Part shown: one piece after another, positions 47,201 to 54,632 of the stretch
Layout of the letters: the number at the start of each line of letters is the position of its first letter
How positions within the stretch are numbered: the first letter of the stretch is position 1
Assembly: GCA_040386335.1 (NCBI GenBank)
Contig: JAZKFT010000026.1
Span: 1-64,000, forward strand
Length of the DNA: 64,000 bases
Origin: JAZKFT01 sp040386335
Lineage (GTDB): Bacteria > Bacteroidota > Bacteroidia > Chitinophagales > Chitinophagaceae
Direction: 5' to 3'
Position numbers and translations under genes: made by a program
Notes under the pieces: generated by a model
Told to the model about the DNA's origin: nothing
The model's input: the letters and a program-made list of their open reading frames with translations, nothing else
Database searches by the model: none

Positions 47201-47917
47201 ACACTCCAGGCACTTGATCTTACTAAATATTTCAACGACAAAGTCACCAACATTTTCAAAAACAAATACCTCTCTCCACGCCCCACAGTTGCCACATTAC
47301 AATTACCCACGCAAGGTATTGGCGATTGGACACATCCTGTAAAAACCGCAGCAATTGACGACCGGGGTTTAAGAAGACTGGCAGGTGAAAAAGGGGAGAT
47401 CAGTTTACCACAAGGTGTTGTTTTCAGAACGCCATCTGATACACTGCTGTCAAATATTGTGTTCACTTCACAATGGGATAACTATCCTAAAGAAGTGGCG
47501 ATACCTTTAACCGGCAAAGCTTCGCACGCCTATTTCATGATGGCCGGCAGTACCAACCCCATGCAAAGCAGGATCGTAAACGGAGCTGTGATTATAAGTT
47601 ATACAGATGGTACCGGCGACACACTATGGCTAAAAAATCCTGAAACCTGGTGGCCGATCGAGCAGGATTATATAGATGATGGCTACGCTTTCCAACTCAA
47701 TGCCGCAAGACCGCCGCGGGTACACCTAAAAACAGGAAAAATCGTTTCCGACCTTGATGATAGCATGGTTCGTTACCAGGGTAAAATGATCGACGGAGGC
47801 GCAGCCACTGTGTTGGACCTGCCTTTAAATAAGACCAAACAGTTGAAAGACCTAAAAATTCAAACCATTGCCAACGATGTTGTAATCGGCCTGATGAGTG
47901 TAAGTTTGGTGAGGTGA
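44219..47917 (+). CDS. DUF4450-type large six-hairpin glycosidase-like protein
   Basis: A 1232-residue exported protein, the largest of the locus. Signal peptide about 1-20. Residues about 25-320 are a beta-rich N-terminal domain (RYWHGIERSLRYQPDGTDFV), about 330-720 an (alpha/alpha)6 barrel (IGWRMRLNGWRGPYVADVLG, FRPHHYDMNLVYIDGLIRHF, FDSDNDGLYDAYAAIWASDA, YNYLANKEAATVAKLIGE), and about 720-1232 beta domains with FGISPNALKGELTIKPGFP as the first. The layout resembles GH78/GH95-like clan enzymes, and the sequence matches what I recall as DUF4450. No family activity is known to me. Candidate catalytic acids lie in the DMNLVYIDG and SDNDGLYDAY segments. The pectic context suggests an unusual alpha-linkage. 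Confidence 0.8.
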   Translation: MQKATLLFLLFFAFGYSADARPADTTRYWHGIERSLRYQPDGTDFVITNGSRRFTRALYGTNTAFRVETGDLPEFALYMPGMGGNFKLGLVNGDSSKWLIKAKKITARYRPGSMIYDIEDDMLGKGVLHLYVLAMAEAEGVIVKAIFENISIPVKLVWGFGGASGKKFSRDGDMGPDPESSFYLKPEYCTDNRYSIAQNRFILSYGSGLVTEWDPYVNKNFATDTVKTEKVGKEQALTGIVPPTSDVHVADAAQQQSPLVFYQSKQSKTPAITGSLDVKNNETYFFAIQKPGNSNALAYSGLQAAFEKAEAARKAIAERIKIKTPDKWINTLGGVLGIAADAIWESPTFMHGSIGWRMRLNGWRGPYVADVLGWHDRAKTHFKAYSLSQVTSPLTGPVIMDTALNLARSLEKMGTSIFSSGYISRNPNGDFRPHHYDMNLVYIDGLIRHFYWTGDLAFAKEMWPVITRHLAWEKRNFDSDNDGLYDAYAAIWASDALQYSGGAVTHSSAYNYLANKEAATVAKLIGEDPSTYETEAARILAAINKTLWMPAEGYYAEFKDLLGNKMLHKSPAVWTMYHSLDSQVPDAFQAYQAMKYVDDKIPHIPVQAKGLDSKGGAGPRPEYQTVSTSNWMPYDWSLNNVATAEVMHTALAYWQAGRSEKAFNLFKSELLSTMYLGGSPGNIGQISFYDAARGEAYRDFADPVAMASRSLVEGLFGISPNALKGELTIKPGFPSEWKNASINTPDIAFDFKRNGLEDSYSIIPVFPKKMRLKLLLQANGTSVKAVTVNGKNISWRNLDDAIGWPMVELDIEPQAKYQVKIVWQGKLAPMSFSEDFLKGSTINERLTSGTMGKVFDPQHVLENEQVRNNTLVGKLIAETGMHSAFVQIKEGAFTWWQPIQFLVKDAVEIIKLEGSDDGYQVINNTGVSKEAMITINPGDNGSTAPWTAKPFVNTSYSGIGSGNVIPGTNIVTVSWSDSTVSKKIVNWKSTRKMPTLQALDLTKYFNDKVTNIFKNKYLSPRPTVATLQLPTQGIGDWTHPVKTAAIDDRGLRRLAGEKGEISLPQGVVFRTPSDTLLSNIVFTSQWDNYPKEVAIPLTGKASHAYFMMAGSTNPMQSRIVNGAVIISYTDGTGDTLWLKNPETWWPIEQDYIDDGYAFQLNAARPPRVHLKTGKIVSDLDDSMVRYQGKMIDGGAATVLDLPLNKTKQLKDLKIQTIANDVVIGLMSVSLVR

Positions 47918-47968
47918 CGTTTTATTTATGGTTCACAATGTAGGATGTCCGATTTTGTTTGGTGGCTT

Positions 47969-47992
47969 GTAGAGACGCCATGTTGGCGTCTC
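47969..47992. repeat. GTAGAGACGCC hairpin repeat
   Basis: GAGACGCCA (47972-47980), loop TGT, TGGCGTCTC (47984-47992), preceded by GTA. This perfect 9-bp stem belongs to a dispersed repeat type I recall from many Bacteroidota genomes. The rest of the 220-base spacer to the next gene shows no gene. Confidence 0.8.
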
Positions 47993-48137
47993 CCTCTAAC
48001 CGATAAAAATGTTACAGAACCCCGGGGTTTTAAAATGGTTTAATAGTAGCACCCAGATGAACGGAGCGTCGCCAATGTCGTTCCATAGAAACACAAAAGA
48101 TGGGTGTATAAATGGAAAACCTTAAATTATTTATAAG

Positions 48138-49331
48138 ATGCAGAAAAAAATAACATCGTCATTGCGAGGGTTCTTGCCCGTGGCAATCCCCGGCTATTTC
48201 GCAAACTGGTTACATCATAAACAAACCCTGTTTACAAATCGCGAGGGATTGCCACGTCGGGCAATCCCGATTATTTCGGGACTCGCAATGACCCTATCTT
48301 CATTGCGAGGGTTCGTGCCCGTGGCAATCCCCGGCTATTTCACAAACTGGTTACATCATAATCAAACCCTGTTTACAAATTTCGGGGGATTGCCACGTCG
48401 GGCACGAACCCTCCTCGCAATGACGGCGGCTTTTTTTATTTTTTTTTCAAAACAGTCAATAGCCCAAGACGCCGATAAAGTCTACATGTTCGCCTACTTT
48501 AAAGGCAGCAGCGCCGATGGCCTGCACCTCGCCTATAGCGACGACGGTTATAAATGGTCAGCTTTAAAAAAAGACAGTTCTTTTTTAAAACCCATGGTGG
48601 GCAATGATAAACTCATGCGGGATCCCTGCATTGTGAAAGATGATAAAGGCACCTATCACATGGTATGGACATTAAGCTGGAAAGAAAAAGGGATCGGCTA
48701 TGCCAGTAGCAAAGACCTGGTCAACTGGAGCGGGCAAAAAGATATCCCTGTAATGGAGCATGAAGCCGGGGCCAAAAATTGCTGGGCACCCGAAATTTTC
48801 TTTGATGAAAAAAAGCAGGAATTTATGATCTATTGGGCCACCACTATTACAGGTCGCTTTCCTGCAACCGATTCCATGGGCGATAACGATCATCGTATCT
48901 ATTATGTAACTACTAAAGACTTTGTAAATTTTAGCAAGGCCAAATTACTGTATGAAAAAAACTTTAATGTAATTGATGCCACGATTCAGAAGATAGGCAA
49001 GCAGTACGTGATGTTCCTGAAAGACGAAACCTTGCGGCCCGTACAAAAAAACCTGCGCATTGCTACCAGTAAAAAATTAACCAAAGGCTATAGCAAGCCA
49101 ACAGAACCCATTACCGGGAAGTACTGGGCCGAAGGACCCACGGCTGTAAAAATTGGCGATGAATGGGTGGTCTATTTCGACAAATACCGGGATCATAAAT
49201 ATGGTGCCATTACCTCCAAAGACTTGAAAACCTGGACCGATGTTTCAGAAAAGATCAAGCTGCCGCCAGGCATCAGGCATGGCACCATTTTTACCATCAC
49301 AAAGGCTGAACTGGCTGTATTGCTCAAATAA
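48138..49331 (+). CDS. GH43 glycoside hydrolase with repeat inserted in its signal peptide
   Basis: The C-terminal 300 residues are a normal GH43 propeller: base Asp in LMRDPCIVKDDKG, modulator Asp in NVIDATIQKIGKQ, acid Glu in YWAEGPTAVKIGDEW, and WAPEIFFDEKKQEFMIYWAT. The N terminus is abnormal. The first codons (MQKKIT) and the hydrophobic stretch AAFFIFFSKQSIAQ look like the two halves of one signal peptide, split by about 90 residues encoded by two direct copies (141-bp period, 47 codons) of a repeat. The frame stays open through both. The repeat itself supplies an in-frame ATG at 48420, which would give MTAAFFIFFSKQSIAQ, a plausible new signal peptide. The likely functional start is 48420; if 48138 is used, export may fail. 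Confidence 0.85.
   Translation: MQKKITSSLRGFLPVAIPGYFANWLHHKQTLFTNREGLPRRAIPIISGLAMTLSSLRGFVPVAIPGYFTNWLHHNQTLFTNFGGLPRRARTLLAMTAAFFIFFSKQSIAQDADKVYMFAYFKGSSADGLHLAYSDDGYKWSALKKDSSFLKPMVGNDKLMRDPCIVKDDKGTYHMVWTLSWKEKGIGYASSKDLVNWSGQKDIPVMEHEAGAKNCWAPEIFFDEKKQEFMIYWATTITGRFPATDSMGDNDHRIYYVTTKDFVNFSKAKLLYEKNFNVIDATIQKIGKQYVMFLKDETLRPVQKNLRIATSKKLTKGYSKPTEPITGKYWAEGPTAVKIGDEWVVYFDKYRDHKYGAITSKDLKTWTDVSEKIKLPPGIRHGTIFTITKAELAVLLK
48157..48425. repeat. Double CGTCATTGCGAGG repeat with inverted termini
   Basis: The insert is bounded by CGTCATTGCGAGG (48157-48169) and its exact reverse complement CCTCGCAATGACG (48413-48425). Inside are two direct copies with a 141-bp period (starting 48161 and 48302), each containing CCCGTGGCAATCCCCGGCTA, ACTGGTTACATCATAA and GATTGCCACGTCGGGCA. 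The copies differ at several bases. A partial relative sits at 59139-59198. No transposase is encoded. Confidence 0.9.
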
Positions 49332-49380
49332 ATGGTTTTGCAGATTTTTTTAGTAAATCCCAAAATAATTAGCAAAAAAA

Positions 49381-49411
49381 TTTGGATGATAACAAAATGC
49401 TATTACCTTTA
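49381..49411 (+). promoter_or_regulatory. Bacteroidota-type promoter for ssb
   Basis: TTTG at 49381-49384, a 19-base spacer, then TACCTTTA at 49404-49411. The spacer is exactly the consensus length and the -7 element matches TAnnTTTG at all but the last base. The start codon is 40 bases downstream. Confidence 0.65.
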
Positions 49412-49451
49412 CTCCATCAAATTAAATTTTTAAACAAAAAAAACGAGCACT

Positions 49452-49904
49452 ATGATCAAGTTACAAGTTATCGGCCATCTTGGAAAAGATTGCAATGTCA
49501 ATTCAGTTAACGGAAAAAGCGTTATCAATTTTACGGTTGCGCATTCTGAAAGGTATAAAGACAGCCAGGGCGTACAGAATGAAAAAACTACCTGGGTAGA
49601 TTGCGCGTATTGGACAGACAAAACGGCCATTTCGCCTTACCTGAAAAAAGGGCAATCAGTATATGTGGAAGGTACTCCCGAAGCAAGACATTTTACAAGA
49701 AATGACGGGACCAGCGGCGCAACGCTTTCTTTAAGGGTACTTAATATTCAGTTAGTGGGTGCTGCCAGGCAAGAGGGCGGTGGTAATAATGCACCACAGC
49801 AAAACAACTATCAGCAACAAGCCGGGCAGCCTCAGCAAAATAACTATAGCAGTGTACCAGCTGCCAATGAAGTTACCGAGCCGATAGACGATTTGCCATT
49901 TTAA
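49452..49904 (+). CDS. ssb: Single-stranded DNA-binding protein
   Basis: A 150-residue SSB that protects single-stranded DNA and recruits repair and replication proteins. Residues 1-105 form the OB fold (IKLQVIGHLGKDCNVNSVNG, VDCAYWTDKTAISPYLKKGQ, SVYVEGTPEARHF). A Gln/Asn-rich linker (about 110-140, NNYQQQAGQPQQNNY) follows, and the acidic tip EPIDDLPF ends the protein. It has its own promoter and a terminator, so it is independent of the upstream polysaccharide locus. It may be one of several SSB copies. Confidence 0.95.
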   Translation: MIKLQVIGHLGKDCNVNSVNGKSVINFTVAHSERYKDSQGVQNEKTTWVDCAYWTDKTAISPYLKKGQSVYVEGTPEARHFTRNDGTSGATLSLRVLNIQLVGAARQEGGGNNAPQQNNYQQQAGQPQQNNYSSVPAANEVTEPIDDLPF

Positions 49905-49944
49905 AAAAAGTCACTTAGTCCGGTTTAAAGGACTGTAATTCAAG

Positions 49945-49974
49945 AGCCTCCTGATATCTTCAGGGGGCTTTTGT
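49945..49974 (+). terminator. Rho-independent terminator after ssb
   Basis: AGCCTCCTGA (49945-49954), a 5-base loop and TCAGGGGGCT (49960-49969) form a 10-bp stem with one G-T pair, followed by TTTGT. Confidence 0.8.
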
Positions 49975-50233
49975 ATTGACCCCAAGGCTGCTAAGCTTTG
50001 AGTAGGTAAATCAATTGAAGGGCCGCTCTTGTTGTACAGATACCAGGCATTTATCTTTTTCGATTAATCCTTTAACGCTTTTCAAATTTATTTTCCCAAA
50101 AGCAGAATCGGCTTTTCTAACCCATGGCTTTAGGCTTGGGAGCCTGGGAACGCTGATTGTTTTATTGAAAATTAGTTTGGAAAGCTTTTTGTTTTTGAAC
50201 CATTAATTTGCACAAAAACAAACTGGAAAGGCA
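49975..50233. other. Non-coding spacer between the ssb terminator and the GH92 gene
   Basis: With the terminator, this makes a 329-base gap after ssb. No supported gene or RNA is seen. TTAATTTG at 50203-50210, 24 bases before the GH92 ATG, resembles a -7 element but has no well-spaced TTTG partner. Confidence 0.5.
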
Positions 50234-52465
50234 ATGAAAAAACTGTTGTTGATCTGTTCGCTGTTCACTACTCACCATTTTCTTTATTCTCAAGACAAAC
50301 TCACCAGTTTTGTAAATCCATTTATAGGAACAGGCGGCCATGGTCATACATATCCCGGCGCAACATTGCCATTCGGCATGGTACAACTGAGTCCCGACAA
50401 TGGTACACAAGGCTGGGATTGGAGCAGCGGCTACCACTATTCAGATTCCATTATCCGGGGCTTTAGCCATACCCATCTAAGCGGTACCGGCATCGGAGAT
50501 CTGTGCGATATTTCGGTAATGCCTGTTGTAAACCGCATTCCAGATGCATTGCCAATCAAAAGCCGTTATACGCATACACAAGAAACAGCCACCCCGGGGT
50601 ACTACGCTGTGCATTTGAAGGACAGCGATATATGGGCCGAACTTACCACCTCGCCCAGGTGTGGCATGCACAAGTACACATTCCCTGCTTCGCAAAATGC
50701 GATGATTCGGTTTGACCTGGGCTTTGCAATTAACTGGGATAAGCCCACCGATTGTTATTTCAAAAGAATAGATGACAGCAGTTTTGTGGGCTGGCGGAAA
50801 AGTACTGGTTGGGCCAAAGAGCAATGGGTGTTTTTTGCTGTCAAACTAAACAGGCCGGTAGAAAATCTGACGCTTATAGCTGATGGTAAAACGGTAACTG
50901 CCAACCAGGATGTGAAGGGAGAAAAGGTAGCAGCCTGCCTGCAATTTCCAACCAAACCGAATGAACGGGTGATGATGAAGGTCGGCATTAGTTTCGCCAG
51001 TATGGATGGCGCCATGCAGGCATTGAACGAAATTCCCGGGTGGAATTTTGAACTGGTAAAAAAACAGGCCGAAACAATTTGGGAAAGAGAGTTGGGCAAG
51101 GTGCAGATTCACAGCAGCAATAAGCAGGTAATGCAAACTTTTTACACTGCTTTGTACCATACGTACCTGGCTCCTGTTATTTTTAGTGATGCACGTGGCG
51201 AGTATAAAAATGCAAAAGCCGTAGTAGAAAAGTCGAAGACGGGCCTCATCTTTAGCATTCATAGTTTGTGGGATACTTTCCGGGGAGCGAACCCATTGCT
51301 TACCCTCACTCAAACCGAGCTGGTGCCTAATATCATCAACAGTTTCATGGCCTTTTACGATCAGCACGGTGCACTACCGGTATGGGACTTGGGATTTAAT
51401 GAAACCAACACCATGACCGGTTATCATAGTGTACCCATAATAGCCGATGCCATTCTAAAAAACATTCGTGGATTTGATTGGGAGATGGCATATGTGGCCA
51501 TGCGTAATAGTGCCATGCAGAATATACGTGGCACCGATGCGTACCGGCAATATGGCTATGTGCCGCAGGATAAACATGGTCACAGTGTTACCATCACCCT
51601 GGAATATGCCTACGACGACTGGTGTATAGCCCAGGTGGCCCGCAAACTGAAACAATACGACGACTATGACCTGTTTATGAAGCGGGCGGCCAATTACCAG
51701 TTATTATTTGATCGTAAAACAGGTTTTTTCCGGGCCCGCAACAGCGCCGGGCATTGGGTGGAGCCGTTTGATCCTTACTATAGTGAACATGACGATAAAG
51801 GCATGTACATAGAAGGAACAGCCTGGCAGCATACCTTTTTTGTGCCGCACGACGTGAGGGGGTATGCAAGGCTGATGGGTGGAAATGATAAACTGATACA
51901 AAAACTGGATTCACTGTTTACCGTGACCAGCAAAATGAATGGCCAGAATGTGAGCAATGACATCAGCGGAATGATAGGTCAATACGCGCATGGCAACGAG
52001 CCCAGCCATCATATTGCCTACATGTTTGCAGCTCTTGGCCAGCAATGGAAAACAGCAGAAAAAACAAGGCAAATAATGGCAGCCATGTATAATACCACAC
52101 CTGCAGGATTGAGTGGCAATGAGGATTGCGGCCAGATGAGTGCCTGGTATGTATGGAGTGCATTGGGCATGTACCCAATGAATCCCGCCAATGGCGAATA
52201 TGTAATTGGCAGCCCGTTGGTAGACGATGCCACTATCTATTTGCCTAACCGCAAGGTTTTTAAGATGACGGTGCTTAACAACAACCCCCGGAATATCTAT
52301 ATCCAAAAAATAACATGGAATGAAGCGGAATACAAACAAAGTTTTATCCGTCATTCCGACATGATGCGGGGCGGAAACCTTGAAATAACTATGGGCTCCA
52401 AGCCATCCAAGTTTGGAACAGACGAGGAAAATTGGCCGTCAGGGATCAATAGTGCTTTACGCTAA
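50234..52465 (+). CDS. GH92 exo-alpha-mannosidase
   Basis: A 743-residue exported calcium-dependent alpha-mannosidase. After the signal peptide (about 1-19) come the family hallmarks VNPFIGTGGHGHTYPGATLP, HLSGTGIGDLCDISVMP in the N-terminal beta domain, then the (alpha/alpha)6 barrel with YVPQDKHGHSVTITLEYAYD, HGNEPSHHIAYMFAALGQQW (catalytic acid region) and NEDCGQMSAWYVWSALGMYP. All are intact. It lies outside the pectin locus, separated by ssb, and probably serves N-glycan or mannan breakdown independently. The last codons and the stop lie in the left arm of the repeat that follows. Confidence 0.95.
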   Translation: MKKLLLICSLFTTHHFLYSQDKLTSFVNPFIGTGGHGHTYPGATLPFGMVQLSPDNGTQGWDWSSGYHYSDSIIRGFSHTHLSGTGIGDLCDISVMPVVNRIPDALPIKSRYTHTQETATPGYYAVHLKDSDIWAELTTSPRCGMHKYTFPASQNAMIRFDLGFAINWDKPTDCYFKRIDDSSFVGWRKSTGWAKEQWVFFAVKLNRPVENLTLIADGKTVTANQDVKGEKVAACLQFPTKPNERVMMKVGISFASMDGAMQALNEIPGWNFELVKKQAETIWERELGKVQIHSSNKQVMQTFYTALYHTYLAPVIFSDARGEYKNAKAVVEKSKTGLIFSIHSLWDTFRGANPLLTLTQTELVPNIINSFMAFYDQHGALPVWDLGFNETNTMTGYHSVPIIADAILKNIRGFDWEMAYVAMRNSAMQNIRGTDAYRQYGYVPQDKHGHSVTITLEYAYDDWCIAQVARKLKQYDDYDLFMKRAANYQLLFDRKTGFFRARNSAGHWVEPFDPYYSEHDDKGMYIEGTAWQHTFFVPHDVRGYARLMGGNDKLIQKLDSLFTVTSKMNGQNVSNDISGMIGQYAHGNEPSHHIAYMFAALGQQWKTAEKTRQIMAAMYNTTPAGLSGNEDCGQMSAWYVWSALGMYPMNPANGEYVIGSPLVDDATIYLPNRKVFKMTVLNNNPRNIYIQKITWNEAEYKQSFIRHSDMMRGGNLEITMGSKPSKFGTDEENWPSGINSALR

Positions 52466-52600
52466 ACGCTTAACGCTTAACGCGGGATGCGTTATGCTGG
52501 AGTTAGGATGCTAATCAGTAAATAAGATGTGTGTAGCGATAAGCGTCAAGCGTCCGGCGTCCAGCGTTAAGCGTCCAGCGTCCTGCCTTCCGCGTTCAAA
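52458..52600. repeat. Low-complexity inverted arms (CGCTTAACGC type)
   Basis: The left arm (52458-52483) consists of CGCTAAACGCTTAACGCTTA-type units and includes the stop codon of the GH92 gene. The right arm (about 52540-52596) has AAGCGTC, CCAGCGTTAAGCGTCCAGCG and related units, the reverse complement of the left unit. The spacer between them is about 55 bases. The next gene starts 17 bases after the right arm. Confidence 0.8.
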
Positions 52601-52612
52601 AAAAATCCTTTC

Positions 52613-53548
52613 ATGAAAATAGAATTGCTCCAGATAATTTACCTGATAGCGCTGGCCATTTTTGTTATCGGTATAAAAATGACGGTAGCGACAAAACGTG
52701 GAAGCTTAATAGCTGCAACAGGTCTGAGCATTGGTATTGTTGGTACCATCTTTTTATTCCGCGATCATGAAGCTGAAACTATCGTTCTCTATCCATGGTT
52801 GCTGGGTGTATTGATTTTAGGCTTTGTTTTGGGTTGGGTGCTGGCACTCAAATCAAAGCCGGCACCGGCGGCTGTGATGGTGAGCCTGCTATATGCATTA
52901 GCCGGTTGTTGTGCCATCCTGATGGTGGTGTATGAACTAGCATATATCGTAGATAGCGGTCTTGTTTTTCCAGCAGATACGGAAGAAGATTTACCTGGCT
53001 TTGTTTTTATTTTTGGCAAGTTTGGCCACCTCGAAATATTCCTGATGGTGGTTGGGCTCATTATTGGCACTGCTTCTTTTGCTGGTAGTGTTGTAGCCTG
53101 GGCCAAACTGACCGGTAAAATTAAAGACCGGAAATTTAAATGGCAAAAATGGGTAGACATGGTTTTGGTGGTTCTGTTGTTGGGCTACGCCGGTTTTATT
53201 GTTTATAATACGCCTATCATGATATCGTCGTATGGTTTTACACCGACTACCACTGATGGCACCCGGGCATATTCCGGGCTATACGATATGCACAAGATGC
53301 TGCTTTATAGTATCGCGCCACTTACCTTGCTATGCAGTTTTATGTTGGCAATGCCTATCTCAGGAACTGTTGTCATTTTTCGTATTAGCGTACTCATTGC
53401 TTTGGGGGGTGTGGCGATGATGGTGGTGGGTTTTGTTAATTCGGATATGAGCTTTATCGCCGCTGGTGCTACCATCATTGTCGCTGGCATCCTGCTGGCA
53501 CTGCAAATGAAACAACACCGGGCGAAGGGTGAAAGTATAGACGAATAA
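52613..53548 (+). CDS. Multi-pass membrane protein of unknown function, 311 aa
   Basis: I do not recognise the family. About eight hydrophobic segments are visible, among them LLQIIYLIALAIFVIGI, LIAATGLSIGIVGTIFLF, YPWLLGVLILGFVLGWVLAL, LYALAGCCAILMVVYELAYI, IFLMVVGLIIGTASFAGSVV, VDMVLVVLLLGYAGFIVY and a C-terminal pair ending IIVAGILLALQMKQHRAKGE. An acidic loop, PADTEEDLPGF, lies between the fourth and fifth segments. The spacing and glycine content recall the transmembrane beta subunit (PntB) of NAD(P) transhydrogenase, but the length and context do not let me assert that. It starts just after a repeat arm and is followed by a gene with its own promoter. Confidence 0.75.
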   Translation: MKIELLQIIYLIALAIFVIGIKMTVATKRGSLIAATGLSIGIVGTIFLFRDHEAETIVLYPWLLGVLILGFVLGWVLALKSKPAPAAVMVSLLYALAGCCAILMVVYELAYIVDSGLVFPADTEEDLPGFVFIFGKFGHLEIFLMVVGLIIGTASFAGSVVAWAKLTGKIKDRKFKWQKWVDMVLVVLLLGYAGFIVYNTPIMISSYGFTPTTTDGTRAYSGLYDMHKMLLYSIAPLTLLCSFMLAMPISGTVVIFRISVLIALGGVAMMVVGFVNSDMSFIAAGATIIVAGILLALQMKQHRAKGESIDE

Positions 53549-53642
53549 GGAGTACTTTTTTGCCCAAATAACTTCTTTCTTTTAATGGTGTTAAAGAAAT
53601 CCGGGCTTCTATAATACGGGTGCAACTGCAATCCCCAGTACC

Positions 53643-53650
53643 TATATTTG
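53643..53650 (+). promoter_or_regulatory. Consensus -7 element before the LysM gene
   Basis: TATATTTG matches the Bacteroidota -7 consensus TAnnTTTG exactly and lies 21 bases before the ATG at 53672. No good TTTG is seen 19 bases farther upstream, so this is half a promoter by sequence. Confidence 0.45.
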
Positions 53651-53671
53651 CCCACTTATAAATCCACTGCA

Positions 53672-54622
53672 ATGCGTTCCATTTTCGTTTCTATATTATT
53701 GTTCTCGTCGGTAGCCCGGGCACAGGAAAAAATAGTTGCTGCCACAGAAAACGGCAAACCTTATATCGCTAAAACGGTAAGTAACGGCCAAACATTATTT
53801 AGCCTTGGCCGCCATTATAGTGTTGCTCCCAAAGAGCTGGCAGCATTTAATAAACTGGATATGACAAAGGGACTTGTGACTGGGCAAATTATAAAGGTGC
53901 CACTTACAAGCGCTAATCTTTTTTTAGCACCTTGTACCATTTGCGAAAAAGTCTATTATAAAGTGCCTCCCAAAGAAGGCCTGTTTCGGATTGCTGCCAA
54001 TTTTAATAATATGCCTTTGGCCGAATTAAAAAAATTGAACAATCTTACCGCTGACAATGTAAGTATCGGCCAGGAAATAATGGTCGGATATCTGAAGGAT
54101 GGAGAAGGGGCGGCAAATAATTTGCCACCTGCAAAAGTCGCAGTAAAGGAAAATCAACCACCTGTTAAACCAGAGGTGGTAAAAAAGGAAGTAGAAGATG
54201 TTGTGCTGCCGATAAAAGTGCCGGAAAAAAAGGTGACGGAAGATTCGCCAAATGTGGTAAAAGAAAGAGTACTGGATGCCGGAATGACTGACCCGAATGG
54301 CAGGATGCCTGAATTACAAAAGAGCGCTTTTACTTCCCAATACCTGGGCAAGATGGCCAGCCAGCAAACCGGGACTGCCGCTATTTTTAAAAGCACAAGT
54401 GGCTGGAACGACCATAAATATTATGTGCTAATGAACAATGTGGTGCCCGGTACCATTGTAAAAGTTACCGCCCCGGGCACGAGCAAAATGCTTTTTGCCA
54501 AAGTGCTGGGTGAATTACCCCCGATTAAACAAAATGAAGGAATACTGCTACGAATCAGTAATGCTGCCGCTGCAGTACTAGGTGGCGGAGAGGAAGATAT
54601 GCAGGTGATGGTGGGATATTAG
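53672..54622 (+). CDS. LysM domain protein, exported
   Basis: The ATG at 53672 gives a short signal peptide (RSIFVSILLFSSVARAQ); an upstream TTG would place residues before it. Two LysM-like modules follow: about 30-75 (KTVSNGQTLFSLGRHYSVAP, LVTGQIIKVPL) and about 90-140 (VPPKEGLFRIAANFNNMPLA, SIGQEIMVGYL). A Pro/Lys/Val-rich linker (about 150-205) leads to a C-terminal domain of about 110 residues (HKYYVLMNNVVPGTIVKVTA). LysM binds peptidoglycan, so a periplasmic cell-wall role is likely. The C-terminal domain looks like a small beta-barrel seen in other Bacteroidota LysM proteins; its function is unknown. Confidence 0.88.
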   Translation: MRSIFVSILLFSSVARAQEKIVAATENGKPYIAKTVSNGQTLFSLGRHYSVAPKELAAFNKLDMTKGLVTGQIIKVPLTSANLFLAPCTICEKVYYKVPPKEGLFRIAANFNNMPLAELKKLNNLTADNVSIGQEIMVGYLKDGEGAANNLPPAKVAVKENQPPVKPEVVKKEVEDVVLPIKVPEKKVTEDSPNVVKERVLDAGMTDPNGRMPELQKSAFTSQYLGKMASQQTGTAAIFKSTSGWNDHKYYVLMNNVVPGTIVKVTAPGTSKMLFAKVLGELPPIKQNEGILLRISNAAAAVLGGGEEDMQVMVGY

Positions 54623-54632
54623 AAATGTAAAA

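Noticed and set aside
48157..48425. Insertion sequence
   Set aside because: The element has inverted termini but is only about 270 bases, has internal direct copies and encodes no transposase; it is better called a REP-like repeat.
50015..50206. 63-codon frame between ssb and the GH92 gene
   Set aside because: It follows a terminator, has no family resemblance, and overlaps the likely GH92 promoter.
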